Assembly: GCF_020622355.1 (NCBI RefSeq)
Contig: NZ_WHVL01000003.1
Span: forward strand, 1 to 64,000
Source of the DNA: Vreelandella malpeensis
GTDB lineage: Bacteria; Pseudomonadota; Gammaproteobacteria; Pseudomonadales; Halomonadaceae
Reading direction: 5' to 3'
DNA length: 64,000 nt
The notes beneath the pieces were generated by a model that did not search any database, had not been told where the DNA came from, and saw nothing but the letters and a program-made list of their open reading frames with translations. Below, piece by piece: positions 38,960 to 51,718 of the stretch; within the stretch, counting starts at the first letter, position 1, and each line of letters starts with the position of its first letter. A program made the translations under genes and the position numbers.

Positions 38960-39432
38960 CTAGAGGTGCTCGACGCTCTCGATCTCGTACTCGACGTCGC
39001 CACCCGGGGTCTTGACCACCACCACGTCACCCTCTTCCTTGCCGATCAGCGCACGCGCGATGGGGGAAGTGACCGAGATGCGCCCGGCCTTGATGTCGGC
39101 TTCGTCCTCGCCGACGATCTTGTAGGTCACTTCAGCGTCGCTATCCAGGTTCAGAAGCGATACCGTCACCCCGAAGATCACCTTGCCGGTCTTCGGCAGC
39201 TTGGTCACATCGATCACCTGGGCGCCGGAGAGCTTGCTCTCGATCTCCTGGATGCGCCCTTCGATGAAGCCCTGCTGCTCGCGAGCGGCGTGGTACTCGG
39301 CGTTCTCCTTGAGATCACCGTGCTCCCGCGCCTCGGCGATGGCTGCAATCACCGTGGGGCGCGCTTCGCCCTTGAGGTGATTGAGCTCTTCGCGAAGGCT
39401 TTGCTCGCCCGCGACGGTCATCGGGACCTTGT

Positions 39433-39436
<4 letters not shown>
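38960..39436 (-). CDS. greA: transcription elongation factor GreA
   Basis: Rescues backtracked RNA polymerase by stimulating transcript cleavage through the secondary channel, the same site DksA uses. The 158-aa protein has the coiled coil with tip [20 protein letters not shown]-type (about 37-57) and the C-terminal FKBP-like domain ([16 protein letters not shown]). Start ATG 39436 has AGGAG 7 nt upstream and overlaps the carB stop (ATGA). Standard carAB-greA order. Confidence 0.96.
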
Positions 39437-42663
<3,227 letters not shown>

Positions 42664-42722
42664 AACGGTTCCCGCAAAAAAGTGACGATGGGCTCGATTG
42701 AACGTTTACAGCACCTGACGAA

Positions 42723-43898
42723 TCAGCGACGTGCCTGCATCATTGAAATGAAGCGGTCGAACAGCGGCGACACATCCTTCGGCCCCGGACTCGCCTCCGG
42801 GTGGCCCTGAAAACTGAACGCCGGGCGGTCGGTACGCTCGATACCCTGCAGGGTGCCGTCGAACAGCGAGCGGTGCGTGGCGCGCAGGTTCGCGGGCAGC
42901 GTCGCCTCATCGGCGGCGAAGCCGTGGTTCTGGCTCGTGATCATCACCGTGCCGGTGTCGAGATCCTGCACCGGGTGGTTGGCGCCGTGGTGGCCATGGC
43001 TCATCTTCACGGTCTTGGCACCGCTTGCCAGCGCCAGCAGTTGATGGCCCAGGCAGATGCCGAACACCGGCGTCTCGGTCTCGAGCACTTCCTGGATTGC
43101 CTTGATGGCGTAGTCGCAGGGCTCCGGGTCGCCGGGGCCGTTGGCCAGGAATACGCCGTCCGGGTTCATCGCCAGTACCTCACTAGCGGGCGTCTGCGCC
43201 GGCACCACCGTCAGGCGGCAGCCGCGGGCGGCCAGCATGCGCAGGATGTTGAACTTCACTCCGTAATCGTACGCCACCACGTGGTAGGGGCGCTCGCCCT
43301 GAGTGGTATCAGCGTAGCCCGCGCCCAGGGTCCACTCGCCTTCGCTCCACTCATAGGCCTCTTTGCAGGAAACCTCCTTGGCCAGATCCATGCCCTTGAG
43401 CCCCGGGAATGCCCGCGCCGCTGCCAGCGCCCGCTCGACGGCGTCGTCGCCTTGCGCCTCAGAGCCTGCCAGGATCGCGCCGTTCTGCGCGCCCTTGTCG
43501 CGCAGAATGCGCGTCAAGCGGCGAGTGTCGATATCGGCGATGCCCAGCACGTTCTGGCTTTCGAGATACTCGGACAGGCTTTGCTGGCTGCGAAAGCTGC
43601 TCGCCATCAGCGGCAGATCGCGAATCACCAGGCCCGCCGCGGCGATGGAGGCGGACTCCACGTCCTCGGCGTTGATGCCGGTGTTGCCGATGTGCGGGTA
43701 GGTGAGGGTGACGATCTGGCGGGTGTAGGAGGGGTCGGTGAGTATTTCCTGGTAGCCGGTCATGGCCGTATTGAACACCACCTCCCCGCTGGTGACGCCT
43801 TCGGCGCCGATGGCGATACCATGGAACACGCTGCCATCTTCCAGGGCCAATATCGCGGGTTTGCTCAATGCGGGGTTATTCAAGGCAAGTTCTCCCAT
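42723..43898 (-). CDS. carA: carbamoyl-phosphate synthase small subunit
   Basis: Glutamine amidotransferase subunit that feeds ammonia to CarB. The 391-aa protein has the N-terminal CPSase domain ([15 protein letters not shown]) and a class I glutaminase domain with the nucleophile in GICLGHQ (Cys about 281) and the His-Glu pair in [12 protein letters not shown] start at ATG 43898; an upstream extension lacks family similarity and runs into the attenuator-like hairpin at 43968-44014. The 296-bp gap to dapB is the longest in this cluster and probably regulatory. Confidence 0.95.
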   Translation of the reverse strand: MGELALNNPALSKPAILALEDGSVFHGIAIGAEGVTSGEVVFNTAMTGYQEILTDPSYTRQIVTLTYPHIGNTGINAEDVESASIAAAGLVIRDLPLMASSFRSQQSLSEYLESQNVLGIADIDTRRLTRILRDKGAQNGAILAGSEAQGDDAVERALAAARAFPGLKGMDLAKEVSCKEAYEWSEGEWTLGAGYADTTQGERPYHVVAYDYGVKFNILRMLAARGCRLTVVPAQTPASEVLAMNPDGVFLANGPGDPEPCDYAIKAIQEVLETETPVFGICLGHQLLALASGAKTVKMSHGHHGANHPVQDLDTGTVMITSQNHGFAADEATLPANLRATHRSLFDGTLQGIERTDRPAFSFQGHPEASPGPKDVSPLFDRFISMMQARR

Positions 43899-43967
43899 GC
43901 TGGTGGGAGCCTGTGGGCGCAGGCTCGGCGATCCGGTGTCGGCGTTTGCGGGCAAACGTCGGGTCGT

Positions 43968-44014
43968 AAAAAAGCGGGACGAAGCCGACAAGAAAAATCG
44001 GTTTCATCCCGCTT
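43968..44014 (-). terminator. attenuator-like terminator in the carA leader
   Basis: Minus strand: a 17-position stem (43998-44014 with 43972-43988; one mismatch, one G-U pair) with a T-rich loop (TTTTTCTTG) and a run of six T at the exit. It lies about 70 nt before carA and 180 nt after dapB. It may simply end dapB, but the pyrimidine-rich tract within the loop and its place before a pyrimidine-pathway operon suggest attenuation. No convincing leader peptide with a good Shine-Dalgarno sequence was found. Confidence 0.7.
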
Positions 44015-44194
44015 GTTGTTCTCTTCCGTGGCAATGCCATGGTGAAGCGTCAGTGGTGGCGTCGAACAGGGCCGGTGCAACAAGCGAAGCGCTTTCGCCG
44101 TCTTTTGTCACCTCACACACCACCACCCGGCCAAAATTTTTGGAATGTTACAGCATTCCGGCGCATCAGGCCAGCCCGCGATGATGAATCATGC

Positions 44195-45085
<891 letters not shown>

Positions 45086-45376
45086 TCAGTTCTCCCAGAC
45101 GATCTCGAGGGTCTCGTCCTTGGCGGCCATGCGCACCAGGTGGCTTTCGACCACACCCTCGAGCTGATCGAGGGCCTCTTGGTCAAGCGTCTTGATCGAG
45201 ACCGAAAGCTTGTCCGCCTCGGCGTGCAGCAGGCAGGTGCCCTTCTCGTCGGGAAAGACGATTCTGGCGTCCTGATCGGTGTACTCGACCTCGAGCTTGT
45301 GCGACCAGTGCTTGCACAGGCGGTTGATCAGGCGAGTGCCCGATTCGGTAGAAATGTCGGCGCGAGAAATCGGCAT
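45086..45376 (-). CDS. DUF2218 domain-containing protein
   Basis: A 96-aa cytoplasmic protein that I recognise as the DUF2218 family by its pattern SRADISTESGTRLINRLCKHWSHKLEVE and the acidic C-terminus ETLEIVWEN. The function is unknown; members are often found near iron-uptake or heme genes elsewhere. ATG 45376 has AGGAG 7 nt upstream. It lies between the dehydrogenase operon and dapB, and its role cannot be inferred from them. Confidence 0.8.
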   Translation of the reverse strand: MPISRADISTESGTRLINRLCKHWSHKLEVEYTDQDARIVFPDEKGTCLLHAEADKLSVSIKTLDQEALDQLEGVVESHLVRMAAKDETLEIVWEN

Positions 45377-45508
45377 GGAGGTTCTCCTGTAAGCGAGATG
45401 AAGATATTGGCACTTCACAGTAGCGCACACGCTCTGCGCCACGCCAATGAACGAGCTGCAACGCGGCGTTTTGTATCGAGCAACGCCGCGTTGACTGCGC
45501 CGTCACTT

Positions 45509-46735
45509 TCACTCCTCTTCCAGCGCTTCGCGGATATCGGCGACATCGCCGGCCGCGACCGCCGGTGCGGCGTTACCCCAGCTGTTGCGCACGTAGGTCA
45601 GCACGTTCGCCACTTCCTCGTCGCTCAAGTTCCAGGCAAAGGCCGGCATCGCCGGGGCGGTGGGCTTGGCGTCGGTAGCCACCGGGCGGCTGCCCGCCAG
45701 CACCACGCGGATCAGCGACGTGGTGTTGTCGCCGTTGACCAGCGGATTGCTTGCCAGTTGCGGGAAGATGCCCTCCTCTCCGCCGCCACTGGGCGTATGG
45801 CAGCCCGAACAGCGATCGAAGTAGATATGGCTACCGGCGCGTACCTGCGGGTCGTCCTCGCCAAGGGGCTCCGGCGGCTCGCGATCCCAGTCGTCGGACT
45901 CGAGCCCCGCCCCCGAGAGCAGGTAGCGCGCCACCGCGCTCAGGTCGCTGTCGCTCCAGTATTGCGACGAGTGATGTACCTCATCGGCCATCGGCCCGGA
46001 GGCGAAACCGAACCGGTTGCCGCCGGTCTTCAGGTACTCGACGAGCTCCTCCTCGCTCCAGGCGCCGATGCCGACGTGCCGGTTCGGGGTGATGTTCGGC
46101 GCGTACCACCCCTCGATGGTGGCCCCGGCGAACTTGTCGCCGCCGTCGCCGCCCATGAAATTGCGCGGCGTGTGACAGGTGCCGCAGTGGCCCAGGCTCT
46201 CGACCAGATACGCTCCGCGATTGATGTCGTCGGGCTGCTCCGGGTCGGGCTCGAAGCGGCGCTCGTCGAAGTTGAGCCAGTTCCAGCCGCGCATGACGCC
46301 GCGAATGCTGAACGGGAACGGCAACTGGTTGGCCTCGATGTCGTTCTCCACCGGCGTGACGGTCTGCAGGAACGCCCAGAGATCGTGGATGTCCTTGTCG
46401 GTCATCAGGGTGTAGGAGGGGTACGGCATGGCCGGATAGAGATGGTAGCCGCCCTTGCCCACCCCTTCGGTCATCGCTGCCTTGAATTCCTCGAGACTCC
46501 AGCGGCCAAGGCCGGTGGCGTCGTCCGGCGTGATGTTAGGCGCGATCAGCGTGCCGAACGGTGTTTCAAGCGGTACGCCCCCAGCCAGCGGCCGGTCGTC
46601 GTCGACGGTATGGCAGGCAGCGCAATCGCCCAGCACGCTGATGTAGCGACCGCGTTCGATGTCCTGGTACTCGGTGCTGGCGGCCAGCGCCGACAGCGGC
46701 AGCAGCGCGAGTGTGACCCCGGTGAGCGTTTTCAT
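45509..46735 (-). CDS. triheme c-type cytochrome subunit of a membrane-bound dehydrogenase
   Basis: Electron-accepting subunit that passes electrons from the flavoprotein to ubiquinone or the respiratory chain. The 408-aa protein has a Sec signal (MKTLTGVTLALLPLSALAAS) and three CxxCH heme sites: CAACH (38-42), CGTCH (about 184-188) and CSGCH (about 308-312). The three-heme layout is that of the gluconate/sorbitol/alcohol dehydrogenase cytochrome subunits. It overlaps the flavoprotein gene by ATGA, so it is last in a three-gene operon. Confidence 0.9.
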   Translation of the reverse strand: MKTLTGVTLALLPLSALAASTEYQDIERGRYISVLGDCAACHTVDDDRPLAGGVPLETPFGTLIAPNITPDDATGLGRWSLEEFKAAMTEGVGKGGYHLYPAMPYPSYTLMTDKDIHDLWAFLQTVTPVENDIEANQLPFPFSIRGVMRGWNWLNFDERRFEPDPEQPDDINRGAYLVESLGHCGTCHTPRNFMGGDGGDKFAGATIEGWYAPNITPNRHVGIGAWSEEELVEYLKTGGNRFGFASGPMADEVHHSSQYWSDSDLSAVARYLLSGAGLESDDWDREPPEPLGEDDPQVRAGSHIYFDRCSGCHTPSGGGEEGIFPQLASNPLVNGDNTTSLIRVVLAGSRPVATDAKPTAPAMPAFAWNLSDEEVANVLTYVRNSWGNAAPAVAAGDVADIREALEEE

Positions 46736-48495
46736 GACATCATCTCCCCCGGGTTTCTCAGGTAGCGGTTGACGATGCCGTAAGCGGCCTTGAAGGCGAG
46801 TGCCCCGACCGTGCCGGTAGGGTTGTAGCCCGGGTTCTGGGGAAACGCCGAGGCGCCGACCACGAACAGGTTGGGCACGCCCCACACCTGCAAGTGCTTG
46901 TTCACCGAGCTGTTGCTCGGATCCGCCCCCATGACGAAGCCACCCACCACGTGGGAGGACTGGTAGGGCCGCCCGTCCCAAGGGCCGGTGCGCGGGTTGG
47001 CGACGATCTGGCGCGGATTCATCCGCCGGGCGATCTCCGCGGTCTTGTCGGTGACGTACTGGGCCATGCGCAGGTCGTTTTGGGTGAAATCGAAGGTGAT
47101 GCGCAGAAGCGGCCGCCCCAGCCGGTCCCGGTAGGTGGGGTCCAGTGACAGGTAGTTGTTGGGCGAAGAGTAGTTGCTCGCCTCGCAGCCGATCGACATG
47201 GTGCTCTTATAGTTGTCAACGGTGGCACGCTTCCAGTTCGAGCCCCAGCGCGGCGTGCCCGGCGGCGTTGGGCGCGCGTTGATCGGCGCCGCGCCGATCG
47301 GCGTCACCCGGGTGCTGCCGCCGCCGAAAAAGCCCAGCCCCGCGTGGTCGAAGTTGTCATTGTTGAAGTCGTCGATGCCCATGCCCACCGCGCCGGCGCC
47401 GATGAACGGGTTGAAGTTCTTGTCATCGAAAAAAAGCTGCACGTTGTTGGCGGTCTGGTAGGCGTAGTTGCGCCCGGTGGTGCCCTGGCGCGTGGCCGGG
47501 TCATAGGCCTGGCCGATGTTCGAGGTGAGCATCAAACGCACGTTCTCGAAGGTGAAGGCGGCGACGACGACGATCTCGGCGGGCTGCTCCCAGCGCCGCC
47601 CTGCGGAGTCGACGTAGATGATGCCGGTGGCGCGGCGCCCGTCCGAGTCGGTAGTGACCTCGAGCACCTCGCAGTGGGTGCGCGCCTCGAAGTTCTCCTT
47701 GCGGATCAGCGCCGGCAGTACCGTGGTGATCGCACTTGCCTTGGAGTAGTTGGCACAGCCGTAGTTGGTGCAGAAGCCGCAGAAGGTGCACGGTCCCATG
47801 GTCACGCCGAGCGGGTTGGTGTAGGCCTCGGAGACCAGCGACGACGGCACCGGGAACGGGCTGTAGCCCATTTCGCGGGCGGTGTCGGCGAACAGCGTCG
47901 GCGAGTAGGGTTGCTTGAGCGGCGGCGTCGGGTAGTCGCTCGAGCGCGCGCCCTCGAAGGGGTTGCCGCCCGGCTGCTGGCCGCTTTTGAGCTGCCCGGC
48001 CCGGCCGGAGGTGCCGGCCACCTTCTCGAAGGCGTCGTAGAAGGGTTCCATCTCGTCCCAGTCGGTGCCCCAATCCTGCAAGGAGAGTTCGTCGGGAATC
48101 GCATCCGCGCCGTAGCGCTCCTCGAGGTGGCTGCGCAGGCGAAACTCCTCGGGCTGGAAACGAAAGGTGATGCCCGCCCAGTGGTTGCCCGCCCCGCCGG
48201 TGCCGTTGCCCGGGTGAAACGAGCCCCACTTGCGCATCGGCAGCGCCGTCTGCGAAGGCGTATTGCGCATGGTGATGGTGTTCTGGGCGGTGCGCAGCAT
48301 CAGCTCCTGACGCTGAGCGTAGCGCAGCTCATCAGTGACCGAGGCGATGTTGAAATCCTTGGCGGTATCGCGCCAGGGGCCGCGTTCGATGCCGACGACC
48401 TTGAGGCCCGCATCGACGAGTTCGTTGGCGATGATCGCCCCGGCCCAGCCGAGCCCGACCACCACTGCGTCCGTGAGAGGTAGTTTGGTTGCCAT
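46732..48495 (-). CDS. GMC-family FAD dehydrogenase, gluconate 2-dehydrogenase-like large subunit
   Basis: Catalytic flavoprotein of 587 aa that oxidises a sugar, sugar acid or polyol on the periplasmic side. The FAD-binding VVVGLGWAGAIIANEL opens the protein; a cysteine cluster CTFCGFCTNYGC (about 235-246) marks the gluconate-dehydrogenase branch; the catalytic His/Asn pair is in SSHVVGG and NPGYNPTGTVG near the C-terminus. It has no signal of its own and would be carried out with the Tat small subunit, as in the family. Gluconate, 2-ketogluconate, fructose or sorbitol are all possible substrates. Confidence 0.88.
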   Translation of the reverse strand: MATKLPLTDAVVVGLGWAGAIIANELVDAGLKVVGIERGPWRDTAKDFNIASVTDELRYAQRQELMLRTAQNTITMRNTPSQTALPMRKWGSFHPGNGTGGAGNHWAGITFRFQPEEFRLRSHLEERYGADAIPDELSLQDWGTDWDEMEPFYDAFEKVAGTSGRAGQLKSGQQPGGNPFEGARSSDYPTPPLKQPYSPTLFADTAREMGYSPFPVPSSLVSEAYTNPLGVTMGPCTFCGFCTNYGCANYSKASAITTVLPALIRKENFEARTHCEVLEVTTDSDGRRATGIIYVDSAGRRWEQPAEIVVVAAFTFENVRLMLTSNIGQAYDPATRQGTTGRNYAYQTANNVQLFFDDKNFNPFIGAGAVGMGIDDFNNDNFDHAGLGFFGGGSTRVTPIGAAPINARPTPPGTPRWGSNWKRATVDNYKSTMSIGCEASNYSSPNNYLSLDPTYRDRLGRPLLRITFDFTQNDLRMAQYVTDKTAEIARRMNPRQIVANPRTGPWDGRPYQSSHVVGGFVMGADPSNSSVNKHLQVWGVPNLFVVGASAFPQNPGYNPTGTVGALAFKAAYGIVNRYLRNPGEMMS

Positions 48496-48501
48496 GGTCG
48501 C

Positions 48502-49272
48502 TTATCCCTGCGCTTGCCAGTCGGAACGTCCGCCGATACTCACCGGCGTAAACTCCAGGTCTTCGTTGTGTCGCTCGATGTAGTCGCGGTAGTCGTAGCG
48601 GGCGCCGGGAAAACCGAGCATCTTCCAGGAGACCATGTCGCGATTGCCGCCGTACAAGGGGTCGGCGAAGAAGCCTTCCATGGTGTTGGTGAGCACCAGC
48701 TCGAAAAAGAGTTGGCTGTCGATATCGTCGAGCTGGATCTGCTCCTGCTCGAGCTGGGAAAGGATCTGGTCGCGCCGGTCGGCCTCGAGCTCGGCAAAGC
48801 GCGCGTCGTGCTCGCGGCGGCAATGATCATCCAAGGCGGCAAGGCCAATGCGGTAGCGCTGGCCCGGCGTGAGGGGGGACTGGTCGCCCTGCTCGGGCGT
48901 GCCGTCCTGGAAGGGGCCGTGCATGTAGAGGCGCTCGAAGCCGCCGTAGGCACCGGCCAACTGGCGGTCGATGAAGATCGCGCAGCCTGCTTCCTTGCCG
49001 CTGATGCTCAGGTCATCCGCCGGGATCAGCCGCTCGACGATCGCCTCGACGGTCGCCGCCTCCTCCTCGGTGAAGAACTGCCAGCCGGCGCTTTCATCCA
49101 CCGGCTCGACGGCCACGTTGGCCAAAGGCTTCCATTCCGGGGTGCCTTGAAAGGTCAGCGCCTGGGCGGCGCCCGGGGCAGCGGCACCGACCAGCAGCGC
49201 CGCCGACGACCCCAGTAGCTCCCTGCGGGTCAGCCCGCCGGAGGCAGCAGGCTCGTCTCTCTTTTTCATCAC
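48502..49272 (-). CDS. Tat-exported small subunit (gluconate 2-dehydrogenase subunit 3 family)
   Basis: 256-aa chaperone-like subunit with a twin-arginine signal, LTRRELLGSSAALLVG at about 14-29, which would export the folded flavoprotein complex. The body has the family pattern FFTEEEAATVEAIVERLIPADD (about 66-87) and the C-terminal LVLTNTMEGFFADPLYGGNRD. It is first in the operon (subunit 3, flavoprotein, cytochrome c; gaps of 6 bp and an overlap). The 168 bp upstream should hold the promoter, but I could not pick a confident one. Confidence 0.88.
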   Translation of the reverse strand: MMKKRDEPAASGGLTRRELLGSSAALLVGAAAPGAAQALTFQGTPEWKPLANVAVEPVDESAGWQFFTEEEAATVEAIVERLIPADDLSISGKEAGCAIFIDRQLAGAYGGFERLYMHGPFQDGTPEQGDQSPLTPGQRYRIGLAALDDHCRREHDARFAELEADRRDQILSQLEQEQIQLDDIDSQLFFELVLTNTMEGFFADPLYGGNRDMVSWKMLGFPGARYDYRDYIERHNEDLEFTPVSIGGRSDWQAQG

Positions 49273-49440
49273 GGTTCCCTTTTTTCGTTTCAGCCCGCCG
49301 CATGCAAAGGCCGCAACGGATCGATAGATAGCCGGGCAAAACTCATAACCTGCTAACTATTAACCTGAAACATAGGAGACGCGACAATACACCGCAAATA
49401 CAAAGGGCAATTCAGTTCGAAAAAGTGTCTGGCCGTATCT

Positions 49441-50346
49441 CTAGCGCCTTCGGCGACGTCGCCAGCCAAGCCCACGTCCTTCAAGCGAGGCCAGCGCCAC
49501 GCCGGCCAGCATCAGCGGCAGCGCCAGGAGGAAACCGCTGGAGATGGGAATGCCGAACAGCACCCAGTCGGCGGCGATCGGCCACACCAATGCCACGTAC
49601 TCGAAGGGGGCGAGTTTCGACACCTCGGCGTAGCGAAACGCCAGCGTCATGGCGATATGCCCCGCCCCGCCGAAAAGCCCCGAGAGCACCAGCAGCGAAA
49701 GCTCTGTGCCGGTCAGCGGCGCCCACCCCAGCGGCCACGTGGCAAACCCGGCCAGCGCCGACACCACGATGAAGTAGAACGCGATGGAGCCGGCGGTTTC
49801 GGTACGCGAGATATGACGAATGGTGAGCAGGGCGCCGGCGGTCAAAAGCGCCCCTATGGTGCCGAGCGCATAGCCCAGAAGCCGCCCGTCGCCGCTGCCC
49901 GCGCCCAGCTGGGGCACCACCAGCACCGCCATGCCGAGAAGTGCGAGCACGATGGCCCCGGCGCGGTAGAACGAGAACCGCTCGCCCAGCAGCAGCACGC
50001 CGCCCACGGCCATGAAGATCGGCGACAGCTGCACCAGAAGCGTTGCCTCGGCCACCGGCAGAAACGCCACCGACGAGAACGAGAAGAACATCGCCGTCGC
50101 CCCCAACCCCGAGCGCAGCAGATGCCCGAGCGGCCGCCGGGTCGCCAACGCCCCGGGAAACTCGCGGCGCACCAGCAGAAAGATCACGATCGGGATCAGC
50201 GCGAACAGCGAGCGAAAGAAGATCGACTGGCCCACCGGCACCGTCTCGCTCACCGCCTTGATGCACACGAACATGCCGGTGAACATCACCCCCGACAGCA
50301 CGCGAAGAAAAATGCCCAGCCCCGGGCGATCCTGCAATCCAGTCAT
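49441..50346 (-). CDS. DMT-superfamily transporter (EamA family)
   Basis: Inner-membrane protein of 301 aa with about ten hydrophobic helices in two EamA halves (the second opens with GTIGALLTAGALLTIRHI). Families of this kind export amino acids or metabolites; the substrate is unknown. Start ATG 50346 has AAGGA 8 nt upstream; the frame extends further but without support. It lies after the dnaJ terminator and before the dehydrogenase operon on the same strand. Confidence 0.85.
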   Translation of the reverse strand: MTGLQDRPGLGIFLRVLSGVMFTGMFVCIKAVSETVPVGQSIFFRSLFALIPIVIFLLVRREFPGALATRRPLGHLLRSGLGATAMFFSFSSVAFLPVAEATLLVQLSPIFMAVGGVLLLGERFSFYRAGAIVLALLGMAVLVVPQLGAGSGDGRLLGYALGTIGALLTAGALLTIRHISRTETAGSIAFYFIVVSALAGFATWPLGWAPLTGTELSLLVLSGLFGGAGHIAMTLAFRYAEVSKLAPFEYVALVWPIAADWVLFGIPISSGFLLALPLMLAGVALASLEGRGLGWRRRRRR

Positions 50347-50364
50347 GATCGACGTCCTTGAAAA

Positions 50365-50396
50365 CAAAAAGGTCCCCGGTGGGCACCGGGGACCTT
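50365..50396 (-). terminator. terminator of the grpE-dnaK-dnaJ operon
   Basis: A 12-bp perfect stem (50369-50380 with 50385-50396) and 4-nt loop with a T-rich exit on the minus strand, 74 nt after the dnaJ stop and just before the EamA gene. Confidence 0.92.
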
Positions 50397-50469
50397 GTAC
50401 GCTAATGGCTGATGCTCTGTCGCGCTACCGAAACAGTGACGCTAACGCGGCGGGCCGGCCTTGCCGTAT

Positions 50470-51612
50470 CTACGGCTTCATCTCTTCGAAGAACTTCTTC
50501 ACGCTGTCGAAGAAGCCGGTCTTCTTGGGCGAGTGGCTGTGGCTGTTGCTGCCGTCGAAGCTTTTCTGGAGCTGGCGCAGCAGATCCTTTTGCTCGTCGT
50601 TGAGGTTCACCGGGGTCTCGATCACCACCTTGCAGAGCAGATCGCCCGGGGCGCCGCCACGCACGGGCTTCACGCCCTTGCCGCGCAGGCGGAAGAGCTT
50701 GCCGGTCTGGGTCTCCGGCGGGATCTTGAGCTTCACGCGGCCATCCAGCGTCGGCACTTCGAGCTCGCCGCCAAGCGCGGCATCGACGAAGTTGATCGGC
50801 ACTTCGCACTGCAGGTGCTTGCCGTCACGATGGAAGATCGGGTGCGACTTGATCACCACCTGAACGTAGAGATCGCCCGCCGGGCCGCCGTTGATGCCGG
50901 ACTCGCCCTCGCCGTTCAGGCGAATGCGATCGCCGGTATCCACGCCGGGCGGAATCTTGACCGAAAGCGTGCGAGTCTCGCGTACGCGGCCTTCGGCATT
51001 GCACTTGTGACACGGCACCTTGATCTGCACGCCGGTGCCGTGACAGGTCGGACAGGTCTGCTGCACGGCGAAGAAGCCCTGCTGCATGCGCACCTGACCC
51101 ATGCCCTGACAGGTCGGGCAGGTGTCCTTGGTGGTACCGGGCTCGGCGCCATCGCCATCGCAGCGATCACAGGTGATGTGACGCGGCACGCGAATGTCGA
51201 CGGTGGTGCCGGCCACCGCGCTTTCCAGATCGAGCTCGAGGTTGTAGCGCAGGTCAGAGCCGCGCGCCGGGGCGTTGGGCCCGCGACGCCGGCCGCCGCC
51301 TCCACCGAAGATATCGCCGAACACATCGCCGAAGATGTCGCTGAAGTCACCCGCACCGCCGCCGCCGAAGCCGCCACCGCCCTGGCCATCCACACCGGCA
51401 TGGCCGAACTGATCATAAGCGGCGCGCTTCTGCTCGTCGCTGAGTACTTCGTAGGCGTCGGAGACCTCGCGGAATTTCTCTGCGGCGGTCTCGTCGTCCG
51501 GGTTACGGTCAGGGTGGAATTTTTGCGCCAGGCGGCGGTAGGCCTTCTTGATCTCTTTCTGATCGGCCCCTTTTTCAACACCCAGGACTTCGTAGTAATC
51601 GCGCTTGGACAT
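50470..51612 (-). CDS. dnaJ: chaperone DnaJ
   Basis: Co-chaperone that delivers substrates to DnaK and stimulates its ATPase. The 380-aa protein has the J domain with HPD (about 33-35), a Gly/Phe region (about 75-105), four CxxCxGxG zinc repeats ([32 protein letters not shown]) and the C-terminal substrate domains. Start ATG 51612 has AGGAGG 10 nt upstream. It is last in grpE-dnaK-dnaJ. Confidence 0.97.
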   Translation of the reverse strand: MSKRDYYEVLGVEKGADQKEIKKAYRRLAQKFHPDRNPDDETAAEKFREVSDAYEVLSDEQKRAAYDQFGHAGVDGQGGGGFGGGGAGDFSDIFGDVFGDIFGGGGGRRRGPNAPARGSDLRYNLELDLESAVAGTTVDIRVPRHITCDRCDGDGAEPGTTKDTCPTCQGMGQVRMQQGFFAVQQTCPTCHGTGVQIKVPCHKCNAEGRVRETRTLSVKIPPGVDTGDRIRLNGEGESGINGGPAGDLYVQVVIKSHPIFHRDGKHLQCEVPINFVDAALGGELEVPTLDGRVKLKIPPETQTGKLFRLRGKGVKPVRGGAPGDLLCKVVIETPVNLNDEQKDLLRQLQKSFDGSNSHSHSPKKTGFFDSVKKFFEEMKP

Positions 51613-51718
51613 GGGTCCCACGCCTCCTGGTCAATTCGTTACGTGATGAGGGTCGGCTCGGAAACGCCGACGCGGGAGCTGGCCCCCGCGTCACCGTCTT
51701 CCTTGGCAGAAAGAGGAG

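Noticed and set aside
44005-44040. A leader peptide for carAB starting at the ATG at 44040 or 44007
   Set aside because: No properly spaced Shine-Dalgarno sequence; the first candidate runs through the hairpin for about 50 codons without clear design. Only the hairpin itself is reported.
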